Assembly: GCA_017882655.1 (NCBI GenBank)
Contig: JADGPB010000019.1
Span: 1 to 14,350 of the forward strand
Direction of reading: 5' to 3'
Origin: Propionibacteriales bacterium
GTDB taxonomy: Bacteria; Actinomycetota; Actinomycetes; Propionibacteriales; Propionibacteriaceae
DNA length: 14,350 nt
The notes under the pieces were generated by a model, which made no database searches, was not told the origin of the DNA, and saw only the letters and a list, made by a program, of their open reading frames with translations. Shown one piece after another: positions 6,217 through 13,133 of this stretch; position 1 is the stretch's first letter, and every line of letters starts with the position of its first letter. A program made the translations under genes and the position numbers.

Positions 6217-6352
6217 ACTCCCCAAGGCCAAGTCGCGCCCTGGACATCCGCTCCCCAAGCCATCGGCCGCTCCACAAGGCATCGATGGCTTGGGAAGTGG
6301 TGCGATGGGTTGGGGAGCGGGTACGAGTCGGGTGCGATGGGTTGGGGAGCGG
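6216..6352. repeat. Cluster of six ~19-bp units, three inverted then three direct
   Basis: The unit is close to CGATGGSTTGGGGAGCGG. Inverted copies: 6216-6236 (diverged), 6248-6266 and 6267-6285 (abutting). Direct copies: 6283-6300 (diverged, ending GGGAAGTGG), 6302-6320 and 6334-6352. The last two are identical over 22 bp (6299-6320 and 6331-6352). The two halves meet at ATCGAT (6281-6286), so the whole can fold as one large hairpin or several alternatives. It lies between the hydrolase and the ABC genes. Function unknown: a composite terminator, a multi-site regulator target, or a copy of a dispersed repeat family. Confidence 0.8.
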
Positions 6353-6397
6353 TACCCGGGCAACGCCGAGGCGGCGATCAGCCGACCGAGAAATCGC

Positions 6398-6426
6398 TGG
6401 TTTGTGTCACAGGTCGCACATAGTGT
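6398..6426 (+). promoter_or_regulatory. Candidate promoter for a leaderless ABC transcript
   Basis: TAGTGT (6421-6426, TANNNT form) ends 9 bases before the ATG at 6436, which would put the transcript start within a few bases of the start codon. No AGGAGG-like site lies before that ATG, in line with leaderless initiation. The -35 region is poor (TGGTTT at 17 bp). A TGTGTCACA near-palindrome at 6403-6411 may be an operator. Confidence 0.35.
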
Positions 6427-6435
6427 GGCTGAGCC

Positions 6436-8313
6436 ATGATCGACTTCCCTCCCCGCATACGCGCACGCCCTGAGCTGCCGCCGACCGACCTGAGGTCGCC
6501 GGCGCGGTTCCTCGTGTGGCTGATGAGGATCCAGCCGGGGCTGATCGTGCTGGGTTCGTTGAGCGGCTTGATCTGGTTCCTGCCGCCTGCCCTGGCCCCG
6601 TACGCGGTCGGCCGTGCCATCGATCGCGGCATCCTGGCCGGCGACGTGGCGTCCACGATCCTGTGGTGCGTAGCGCTCTTCATCGCTATCGGCATCGGCA
6701 CGACGATGGGGATCCTGTGGCACACCCTCGTCGTACGAACATGGCTCGTGACGCTGTACGGAACGATGGAGCTCGTCGTCGCGAAGGTCGCCGAACTCGG
6801 CCATGTGCTGCCGAGGCGTACGCCGACGGGCGAGGTCCTCAGCGTCAGCTCGGGCGACTCGGACGTGTTCGGCGCGGTGCTCGAGGTGACCGAGCGCACG
6901 ATCGCCGCGTTCGGCGCCTTCGTGCTGCTCGTCTGGCTCATGATCTCGACCTCGCCCAGGCTCGGCCTCATCGTGGTCATCGCGTCGCCGCTGCTCGTGG
7001 CGTCGAGCTTCTTCCTGCTCCGGCCGCTCCACCACGCGCAGGAGGTCGAGCGGAAGCGGTCGAGCGAGCTGACCAGCCGCGTCACCGACATCGTGGCCGG
7101 GCTTCGGATCCTGCGCGGCATCGGCGGCGAGGACACGTTCGGCGCGAACTACGCCACCCAGTCGCAGCTCACGCGCCGCGCGGGCGTGGCGACCGGCACC
7201 TGGCAAGCGGGTGTACAGGCGCTGTCCGTACTTTTCGCCGGGCTGTTGCTCGTCGTACTCACCTGGCAGGGCGTGCACGAGATGGCGGCCGGCCGCCTGA
7301 CGATCGGCCAGCTGGTCAGCTTCTTCGGCTACGCGGTGTTCCTGCTGTGGCCGATCCAGACGTTCTTCGAGTGCATCCAGCGCTGGACGACAGGCCTTGT
7401 GTCCGCGCGAAAGGCGGTCACGCTGCTGTCGCTGCGCAGCCCGTGGATCGAGCCCACGCACCCGGCGGAGATCGTCGATGGCGACCTCGTCGACCCGGTG
7501 TCGGGGCTGACCGTACGACAGGGGCGCCTCACCGCTCTCGTCTCGGCGTTGCCCGACGACACCGCCGCGCTCGCGGACCGGCTGGGCCGTTACCTGCCCC
7601 GCAGCGAGGCGCCGCCGGCGGACGTGTCCTCCGACGAGTTCAAGGGTCGTGCGGCGAAGCGGGAGCGCGCCCGACGCATGGCCGAACGTGCGGAGATCGC
7701 CGCCCGCGACGCCGAGGTGGCGCACGGTGAGTGGGGCGTGACGCTGGCCGGTACTGACCTGTCCGCGTTCAGGATCCGCGACGTACGCCGCCACATCGCC
7801 GTCAGCGAGACCTCCGCGATGCTGTTTGCGGGGTCGCTCCAGCGCAACGTCGACCCGAGCGGCACGGCTACGCGCGGCGAGGCCGAGGAGGCGCTGAGGG
7901 CGGCGTGTGCCGAGGACGTGTACGACGCGTTGCCGGACGGCTGGCAGGGCGAGGTCGAGGAGCGCGGCCGAGGGCTGTCGGGTGGGCAACGTCAGCGGGT
8001 CTCGCTCGCCCGGGCTCTGCTCGCCGAGCCACCGGTGATGCTCCTTGTCGAGCCGACATCGGCCGTCGATGCCCACACCGAGGCGCGTATCGCGGCGCGC
8101 GTGGCGCAGCACCGCCGAGGCCGTACCACCCTGGTCACGACAGCGTCCCCGCTCTGGCTCCGCCATGCCGACGAGATTGCCCTGATTGTGGACGGCAAGG
8201 TCGATGTGACCGGCACGCATGAGGAGCTCCTCGCAACCTCTACCGCCTACCGCGATGTCGTCGCGCGCGGCATGGAGACCACCCCGCTCGCGGAGGTGAT
8301 GAGCGATGTCTGA
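6436..8313 (+). CDS. ABC exporter half-transporter with degenerate ATPase domain (subunit A)
   Basis: A 625-residue half-transporter: exporter-type membrane domain (about 25-330, six helices) fused to a nucleotide-binding domain (about 345-610). Seen: the TM domain has the usual long cytoplasmic extensions (LPRRTPTGEVLSVSSGDSD; LTSRVTDIVAGLRILRGIGGE). In the ATPase domain the Walker A region is SALPDDTAA (370-378), with Thr376 where the lysine should be. The Q-loop Gln is Thr459. Walker B is VMLLVEP, with Val538 for the Asp, although Glu539 remains. The switch His is Ala570. The signature LSGGQRQR (514-521) is perfect. A charged insertion of about 40 residues (about 390-432, Arg/Glu/Ala-rich) sits between the Walker A helix and the next strands. 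It overlaps subunit B by 8 nt, so the two surely form a heterodimer. Substrate unknown; drug, peptide or lipid export are all possible. Confidence 0.95.
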   Translation: MIDFPPRIRARPELPPTDLRSPARFLVWLMRIQPGLIVLGSLSGLIWFLPPALAPYAVGRAIDRGILAGDVASTILWCVALFIAIGIGTTMGILWHTLVVRTWLVTLYGTMELVVAKVAELGHVLPRRTPTGEVLSVSSGDSDVFGAVLEVTERTIAAFGAFVLLVWLMISTSPRLGLIVVIASPLLVASSFFLLRPLHHAQEVERKRSSELTSRVTDIVAGLRILRGIGGEDTFGANYATQSQLTRRAGVATGTWQAGVQALSVLFAGLLLVVLTWQGVHEMAAGRLTIGQLVSFFGYAVFLLWPIQTFFECIQRWTTGLVSARKAVTLLSLRSPWIEPTHPAEIVDGDLVDPVSGLTVRQGRLTALVSALPDDTAALADRLGRYLPRSEAPPADVSSDEFKGRAAKRERARRMAERAEIAARDAEVAHGEWGVTLAGTDLSAFRIRDVRRHIAVSETSAMLFAGSLQRNVDPSGTATRGEAEEALRAACAEDVYDALPDGWQGEVEERGRGLSGGQRQRVSLARALLAEPPVMLLVEPTSAVDAHTEARIAARVAQHRRGRTTLVTTASPLWLRHADEIALIVDGKVDVTGTHEELLATSTAYRDVVARGMETTPLAEVMSDV

Positions 8314-10234
8314 CGACCTGCTCGCCACCTCGTCCCAGACCTGGCGCGACGGCCCGGACGTCGAGCCGTTGCCCGACGTCCTCACCCGCATGTGGCAGAT
8401 GGGCGGCAAGCCGCTGGACGAGAGGGTACGAGGGTTGCGCGAGCGCTACCTCGTACGGCAGAAGCGCGCCCTTGACTACTTCGAGAGCACTCGCGCGCCG
8501 AAGCGAGGTCTGCCGGTCGCGCCGTCGTCGGCGGTCGGGGCGTTCGTCCGCGACCTGCTCGTGTCGCGTCGCGGACTGTTCGCCGCGCTCATCATCGGCA
8601 ACGTGCTCGCGGGCGTCGCCGGGCTGCTGGTGCCGAAGCTCCTCGGCAACCTCGTCGACAGCGCAACGGGAGGCGGCGAGGTCGCCCAGTTCGACCGGAT
8701 CGCGGTTGTCGTAGCCGGAATCGTCATCCTCCAGGCCGTCGCGACGTTCGCCGCGAGGGCGGTCTCGGTCGTGTTCGGTCAGAGCGTGCTGGCGAGTGCG
8801 CGCGAGCGGATCGTACGGTTCGTGCTCGCGCTGCCGCTGTCACGCATCGAGAGCTCGAGCTCGGGCGACCTCATCACGCGCGTGACGCGCGACGTCCAGA
8901 CCATGAGCAGTGCCGCGCGCGACGCGTTGCCGGCGTTCATCCTCGAGGGCGTCCTGATCCTGCTGTCGTTCGTCGCGATCGTGCTCAACTCGCCGCTCCT
9001 GGCGCTGCCGACGCTCCTGAGCATGTTCCTGCTGATCTTCGTCGTGCGCTGGTACCTGCAGCGGGCGACGAAGGGCTACGTCACCGAGGGCGGCACGTAC
9101 TCGCGGATCAACGCGGGCGTCGCGGAGACCGTCGAAGGGGCCCGTACGGTCGAAGCGCGGCAGCTCGAGTCGCTCCGCCAGAACCACACCGACGACGACT
9201 TCGGCGTGTCCGGACAGGCGGAGCGCTACACGCTGACGCTGCGCAACCTGCTCTTCACCACACTCGACTACGCCTTCCAGGGGCCGCTGATCGGCATCGT
9301 GATGCTCGGCACCTGGGGGTACGCGCACGGGCTGGTCACGCTGGGCCAGATCACGGCTGCCGCGTTGTACAGCCAGCAGATGTACGGGCCGATCGACCAC
9401 ATGATCCAGATCCTCGACCGGTTGCAGATGGCGCTCGCGTCGACGACGCGTCTCCTCGGCATCGCCCAGGTACCGGCCGACCGGGAGGTCGGCGAGGAGC
9501 TGCCGAAGAGCAACAAGCTCCTGGGCGACGACTTGTACTTCGCATACCGCGAGGGCCACGACGTGCTCCATGGCGTCACGCTCGACCTCGAACCCGGCGA
9601 GCGGCTGGCGGTCGTGGGCCCGTCCGGGTCCGGCAAGTCGACGCTGGGCCGGCTGCTGGCCGGCATCAACGCGCCGCGTACGGGCTCGGTGACGATCGGC
9701 GGTGTCGAGGCGACCCGGCTGCCGCTGCCGATGCTGCGTACCGAGGTCGCGCTCGTGACCCAGGAGCACCACGTGTTCGTGGGATCGCTGCGCGACAACA
9801 TTGTGCTGGCAAGGGAAGACAGTGACGATGAGGTCGTACGGGAGGCGCTGGGCGCTGTCGGCGCCACCGACTGGATCGACCGCCTGCCCGAGGGGCTTGG
9901 CACGACCGTCGGGTCGGGCCACTACCAGCTGACGCCCGCGCAGGCACAGCAGGTGGCGCTCGCGCGGCTCGTCATCGCCGATCCGCACACGCTCGTACTC
10001 GACGAGGCGACCTCCCTCATCGACCCTCGCACGGCTCGTACGCTCGAAGGCTCGATGCACGCCCTGCTCACGGGCCGTACGGTCGTCGCCATCGCGCACC
10101 GACTCCACACTGCCCACGACGCCGACCGGATCGCGGTCGTCATCGACGGCAGGATCGCCGAGCTCGGCTCGCACCACGAGCTGCTCGACCTGGATGGCGA
10201 GTACGCGGCGTTGTGGCGCGCCTGGACCACCTGA
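8306..10234 (+). CDS. ABC exporter half-transporter with catalytic ATPase domain (subunit B)
   Basis: A 642-residue partner of subunit A. Seen: an unusual hydrophilic N-terminus of about 85 residues, with RMWQMGGKPLDERVRGLRER; a TM domain (about 88-385, six helices) with SSGDLITRVTRDVQTM and GVAETVEGARTVEARQLE; then an ATPase domain with Walker A GPSGSGKST (438-446), Q-loop VTQEHHVF with Gln486, Walker B LVLDEATSLID with Asp566/Glu567, and switch His598 in VAIAHRL. The signature, normally LSGGQ, is LTPAQ (542-546), clearly degenerate. Subunit A has the opposite pattern, so only the site made of B's Walker motifs and A's LSGGQ can be catalytic. GGAGGT lies 8 nt before the ATG at 8306, inside the end of subunit A's gene, and the genes overlap by ATGTCTGA. 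The gene ends 13 bp from the convergent MFS gene. Confidence 0.95.
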   Translation: MSDDLLATSSQTWRDGPDVEPLPDVLTRMWQMGGKPLDERVRGLRERYLVRQKRALDYFESTRAPKRGLPVAPSSAVGAFVRDLLVSRRGLFAALIIGNVLAGVAGLLVPKLLGNLVDSATGGGEVAQFDRIAVVVAGIVILQAVATFAARAVSVVFGQSVLASARERIVRFVLALPLSRIESSSSGDLITRVTRDVQTMSSAARDALPAFILEGVLILLSFVAIVLNSPLLALPTLLSMFLLIFVVRWYLQRATKGYVTEGGTYSRINAGVAETVEGARTVEARQLESLRQNHTDDDFGVSGQAERYTLTLRNLLFTTLDYAFQGPLIGIVMLGTWGYAHGLVTLGQITAAALYSQQMYGPIDHMIQILDRLQMALASTTRLLGIAQVPADREVGEELPKSNKLLGDDLYFAYREGHDVLHGVTLDLEPGERLAVVGPSGSGKSTLGRLLAGINAPRTGSVTIGGVEATRLPLPMLRTEVALVTQEHHVFVGSLRDNIVLAREDSDDEVVREALGAVGATDWIDRLPEGLGTTVGSGHYQLTPAQAQQVALARLVIADPHTLVLDEATSLIDPRTARTLEGSMHALLTGRTVVAIAHRLHTAHDADRIAVVIDGRIAELGSHHELLDLDGEYAALWRAWTT

Positions 10235-10247
10235 CCACGGGGGGTCC
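10224..10247. terminator. Weak stem across the convergent ABC/MFS stops
   Basis: GGACC (10224-10228) can pair with GGTCC (10243-10247), with some further CC/GG pairing inside. It spans the end of the ABC gene and the 13-bp gap before the MFS stop, and is the only structure in a very tight convergent joint. Weak support. Confidence 0.3.
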
Positions 10248-11435
10248 TCAGCCTTCGGCGTTGGCAAGCCGACGGTGGCCCGCGGTGACCAGCACCACGA
10301 TCGCGGCGATCGCGAGCCCCACCCCACCTGCTGTGAGGAACCCCGCGCGCCAGCCGTACGCGTCGAGGACCACCCCGACCAGGGGCGGGCCGAGCGACGA
10401 GCCGGCGGTGAGCGCGGAGCCGTGCCAGCCCATGGCCTCCCCCCGTACCGACTCGGGGACGCGCCCGTTGAGCTCGTCGACGGTCGCCGAGATCAGCGGT
10501 GCGCAGAAGAGGCCCGAGACCGTGACGATGGCGAAGAGGGCCGGCAGGCTGGTGGCCGCCGCGACCGGCAACGTCAGCGCCGCGAGCCCGGTGAGCAGGA
10601 TCGACGCCGGGATCGACCGGTGCCCCGCGCCGTAGATCAGCCCGCCGACCGCGGATCCCGCGCACCACACGGTGATGACGAGTCCGAGCAGTTCGGTGTG
10701 CTGGAACGTACGCAGTGCCGCGACGAGTGACACATCCGTGCCCGACAGCACGATGCCCGCCGCCAGCACCGCCCCGTACACACCGAGGGTCGCCGGGCTG
10801 AGCCATTCGCGGCGAGGCGGCACAGGCTCGGGGACCCTCTGGTCGCCGTCCTCGCGCGCCGCGATGAGCGGCGGGTTGAGGAGCGCCAGCAAGCCGCCGC
10901 CGAGCGATGTCAGCAGCGTGAGCGCGACGAGGGTCGGCCTAGTGCCGAACTGGGTCACCGCGACGATCGCCAGCAGCGGACCGATCATGAAGTTGAGCTC
11001 AACAATGACGGAGTCGAGCGAGAGCGCGGTGCGTCGCGCACCCTCGGGCGCCGCCGCGACGATGATCTGGCGGATGAGCGAGAACAAGGGGAGCGAGAAC
11101 AGGCCGCCGACGGCGCAGGCGATGATGAGCAGCCAGTACGGAAGGAAGGGCGCGATACCCCACACCACCGGCACGATGATGAGCGACGGCAGCAACGTAC
11201 GGCGCAGGCCTTGACGGTCGAGCAGGCGGCCACGCCAGGGTGCGGCGATCGCGGCGGCGACCGTGTACACAGCCGCGACCACTCCGGCGGCCGTGTAGCT
11301 CATGCCGAGTGTGGTGACGACGTGGAGGGTGAGCGTCACCCCGAAGCCGTACTGCGGGATGCGGGCGAGCAGCGAGGCGAGCTCGGCCTTGCGGAATGCC
11401 GGTACCCGCAGCACGGCGTCGTACCGACCGAACAC
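10248..11435 (-). CDS. Major facilitator superfamily transporter
   Basis: A 395-residue MFS permease with about 12 membrane helices, normal for 12-TM drug/metabolite exporters. Seen: the N-terminal RIPQYGFGVTLTLHVV helix; motif-A-like APWRGRLLDRQGLRRTLLP (about 65-83) between helices 2 and 3, where the usual GxLxDRxGRR is recognisable; a hydrophilic central loop (about 197-215, AREDGDQRVPEPVPPRREW); and an RVPESVRGEAMGWHGSALTAGSSLGPPLVG stretch in the C half that resembles the mirrored motif. The start is GTG at 11435-11433, with a strong AGGGGGTGG just upstream. It is 70 bp downstream of the quinone oxidoreductase on the same strand and may be cotranscribed with it; it ends convergently against the ABC operon. 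Substrate not predictable; a drug- or sugar-efflux role is inference. Confidence 0.92.
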   Translation of the reverse strand: MFGRYDAVLRVPAFRKAELASLLARIPQYGFGVTLTLHVVTTLGMSYTAAGVVAAVYTVAAAIAAPWRGRLLDRQGLRRTLLPSLIIVPVVWGIAPFLPYWLLIIACAVGGLFSLPLFSLIRQIIVAAAPEGARRTALSLDSVIVELNFMIGPLLAIVAVTQFGTRPTLVALTLLTSLGGGLLALLNPPLIAAREDGDQRVPEPVPPRREWLSPATLGVYGAVLAAGIVLSGTDVSLVAALRTFQHTELLGLVITVWCAGSAVGGLIYGAGHRSIPASILLTGLAALTLPVAAATSLPALFAIVTVSGLFCAPLISATVDELNGRVPESVRGEAMGWHGSALTAGSSLGPPLVGVVLDAYGWRAGFLTAGGVGLAIAAIVVLVTAGHRRLANAEG

Positions 11436-11505
11436 TCGCCACCCCCTGCTCTGGTAAAGGTTCCCAGGCTCTCACCCTTGTCGCACGGGGACTACCTGCG
11501 CGATG

Positions 11506-12477
11506 CTAGACGACCAGTACCGCCTTGCCGCTCGCGGAGCCGGACTCGAGCCACTCGTGAGCGGCGCGTACGTCGTCGAGCGCGAAGCGCTTCTCGGTCG
11601 GGAGCTGGATGCGGCCCGACTCGTACATCGGCCACACGTCCCGCGCCACCATCGCGACGACCTCCGCCTTGCGTTCCAGCGGGCTGAACCGCAGCGATGT
11701 CGCGGTGACAAGGGCGTTCTTCGCGAGCAGGGCGCTCAGGTCAAGGGTGCCCTTGCGGCCGCCCTGCATCCCGATGACGATGAGGCGGCCGTTGCGGGCG
11801 AGCGAGGCGACGTTGGCCTCGAGGTACTTCGCGCCCATGTTGTCGAGCAGCACGTCGACACCGCGACCCCCGGTCGCCTCCTTGACCGCCGCCGCCCAGT
11901 CCTCGTGGTAGTCGATCGCGACGTCGGCGCCGAGCGCCCGGCACTGGTCGAGCTTCTCGGCTGTACCGGCCGTGGTGAGTACGGTGCCGCCGCGCGCGGC
12001 GACGTACTGGATGGCGAACGCCCCGATCCCGCCCGTACCGCCATGGACGAGGAACGACTCGCCGTCGACGTAGCCGACGCGATCCAGGTTCGACACCACG
12101 GTCGCAGCGACCTCGAGCAACCCCGCCGCAGTGACGAGGTCGACGCCCACCGGCGGACGACAGCACTGTGCGGCCGGTACCGCGGCCAGCTCGGCGCAGC
12201 CGCCGCCAGCCAGCAGCGCGACGACCTCGTCGCCGACCGCCCAGCCCTCGACGCCGTCACCGAACCCCTCTACGCGCCCGGACACCTCGAGCCCCATGAC
12301 GTCCGAGATCCCCTTGGGCGGAGGGTAGAAACCCTGCCGCTGCAGCAGGTCGGCGCGGTTCACCCCCGCGGCCACCACCCGTACGAGCAGCTCACCCGCC
12401 CCTGCCACAAGGTTCGGGACCTCGGCGATCGTGAGCTGTTCAGGCCCACCTGGTTCGGTGACGACGACGGCGCGCAT
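11506..12477 (-). CDS. NAD(P)H:quinone oxidoreductase, PIG3-like zinc-free MDR family
   Basis: A 323-residue medium-chain dehydrogenase/reductase of the quinone oxidoreductase (PIG3) type, which reduces quinones with NADPH. Seen: N-terminal GroES-like domain with VNRADLLQRQGFYPPP (39-54) and ISDVMGLEVSG (57-67), diagnostic of PIG3-like members; VGDEVVALLAGGGCAE (81-96); a Rossmann domain with HGGTGGIG (145-152), the nucleotide-binding turn; TAGTAEKLDQCRALGAD (168-184); and C-terminal LESGSASGKAVLVV. The zinc ligands of alcohol dehydrogenases are absent, as expected. ATG at 12477; no strong Shine-Dalgarno precedes it, and the 11-bp palindrome GACAGCCTGTC lies 3 bp upstream. It is transcribed away from tRNA-Ser(UGA) and toward the MFS gene. 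Soluble and cytoplasmic. A role in electrophile or redox stress is inference; the family is firm. Confidence 0.94.
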   Translation of the reverse strand: MRAVVVTEPGGPEQLTIAEVPNLVAGAGELLVRVVAAGVNRADLLQRQGFYPPPKGISDVMGLEVSGRVEGFGDGVEGWAVGDEVVALLAGGGCAELAAVPAAQCCRPPVGVDLVTAAGLLEVAATVVSNLDRVGYVDGESFLVHGGTGGIGAFAIQYVAARGGTVLTTAGTAEKLDQCRALGADVAIDYHEDWAAAVKEATGGRGVDVLLDNMGAKYLEANVASLARNGRLIVIGMQGGRKGTLDLSALLAKNALVTATSLRFSPLERKAEVVAMVARDVWPMYESGRIQLPTEKRFALDDVRAAHEWLESGSASGKAVLVV

Positions 12478-12480
12478 ACC

Positions 12481-12491
12481 GACAGCCTGTC
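12481..12491. promoter_or_regulatory. 11-bp palindrome before the quinone oxidoreductase start
   Basis: GACAGCCTGTC is a perfect inverted repeat around one central base, ending three bases from the ATG at 12477. A repressor bound here would block start or promoter. It is short enough to be chance, and no regulator gene is nearby. Confidence 0.3.
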
Positions 12492-12527
12492 ACAGCGAAC
12501 CGAGGACTCTCGCGGTCTCCGGACCAG

Positions 12528-12558
12528 TACGATTGGGAGAACCGGCGGGGGACGCCGG
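12528..12558 (+). promoter_or_regulatory. Candidate -10 and leader hairpin of tRNA-Ser(UGA)
   Basis: TACGAT (12528-12533) is a good -10 match 27 bp before the tRNA; the -35 is unclear. Between them CCGGCG (12542-12547) and CGCCGG (12553-12558) form a 6-bp hairpin with loop GGGGA, ending two bases before the mature 5' end. Its nearness to the RNase P cut site is notable. Confidence 0.4.
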
Positions 12559-12560
12559 AT

Positions 12561-12645
12561 GGCGAGGTCGCATAGTGGTCTAGTGCAGCCGCCTTGAAAG
12601 CGGCCAGGCGGAAACGTCTCGTGGGTTCAAATCCCACCCTCGCCG
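12561..12645 (+). tRNA. tRNA-Ser (anticodon UGA)
   Basis: All arms fold. The acceptor GGCGAGG (12561-12567) pairs with CCTCGCC (12638-12644), with discriminator G at 12645. The anticodon stem GCCGC/GCGGC carries loop CTTGAAA, anticodon TGA at 12595-12597. A long variable arm (AGGCGGAAACGTCT region), as required for serine, is present. The T-arm is GTGGG-TTCAAAT-CCCAC. CCA is not encoded. The small membrane protein gene starts 24 bp downstream, and may be read on the same transcript. Confidence 0.97.
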
Positions 12646-12669
12646 CGCTTGGGGGATGGGGGTGTGGGG

Positions 12670-13104
12670 ATGGCGACTCACGTACTGCGGCCTGCGCCGC
12701 CGTTGCGCTCGTACCTCGTCGCGGCCATCCTCTCGACCCTCGGCGCCATCATGGTCGTCAGTTCCGGGTTCGGCAAGAACCCCTGGCTTCTCGTGTTCGG
12801 CGCGCTCGTCATGGCCGACGGCTTGGTGCTGGTCCTCGTGACGACGATCAGCGCATACCGCGCGCGGGTCAATGTCGATCTGGACGAGTCCGGGTATGTG
12901 ATCCACAGCCGCGAGGGAGATGTCCACGGCACCTGGGACAAGGTCACACGCGTGACACGTTCCGCCGACGGCACTGAGCTCGTGTTCCATCAGGGCGAAG
13001 AACAACGCCTCGTACTCATCGGACGCGATGTCACCGTGCTCGAGAGCGATGTGGCGCGCTACCTCGACAAGAACCGCGGGTACGGCCGCGAGCTCGGCAT
13101 CTAG
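12670..13104 (+). CDS. Small membrane protein with two helices and PH-like C-terminal domain
   Basis: A 144-residue protein of no specific family I recognise. Seen: Met-Ala-Thr start; a short basic/proline N-terminus (VLRPAPPLRSY); two membrane helices at about 16-36 and 43-65 forming a hairpin with a short turn GFGKNP; then a soluble domain (about 68-144) of alternating strands (ARVNVDLDESGYVI, WDKVTRVTR, ELVFHQ, QRLVLI), ending in a helix (SDVARYLDKNRGY). This order (two helices then a beta barrel with a C-terminal helix) fits the bacterial PH-like/YcxB-type membrane proteins, but the match is structural guesswork. The ATG at 12670 is preferred over the TTG at 12649 because it lies behind a purine-rich GGGGGTGTGGGG stretch and removes an odd Gly-rich leader. 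It follows tRNA-Ser(UGA) by 24 bp and ends at a hairpin facing the Pro-rich gene. Confidence 0.8.
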   Translation: MATHVLRPAPPLRSYLVAAILSTLGAIMVVSSGFGKNPWLLVFGALVMADGLVLVLVTTISAYRARVNVDLDESGYVIHSREGDVHGTWDKVTRVTRSADGTELVFHQGEEQRLVLIGRDVTVLESDVARYLDKNRGYGRELGI

Positions 13105-13128
13105 TGGGCCGGGTCCACTAGTGGCCCA
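13101..13128. terminator. Bidirectional terminator with alternative stems
   Basis: CTAGTGG (13101-13107) pairs with CCACTAG (13115-13121) over a 7-nt loop. TGGGCC (13105-13110) instead pairs with GGCCCA (13123-13128), and CCACTAGTGG (13115-13124) is itself a perfect palindrome. The stems are mutually exclusive. It lies between two convergent stops (13104 and 13134). No T-tract. Confidence 0.6.
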
Positions 13129-13133
13129 GCCGG

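Noticed and set aside
5157..6275. A 372-codon minus-strand open frame opposite the hydrolase
   Set aside because: No recognisable domains; the opposite strand has the intact catalytic triad.
6216..6352. CRISPR array
   Set aside because: Units are short, in both orientations, abut or overlap in places, and have no uniform spacers or cas genes.
6163..8409. A 748-codon minus-strand open frame opposite the first ABC gene
   Set aside because: Arg/His/Gln/Asp-rich with no family motifs; it mirrors the strong codon bias of the ABC gene and is an antisense shadow in GC-rich DNA.
8840..10327. A 495-codon minus-strand open frame opposite the second ABC gene
   Set aside because: Same shadow composition; the plus strand encodes clear ABC motifs throughout, so it cannot be supported.
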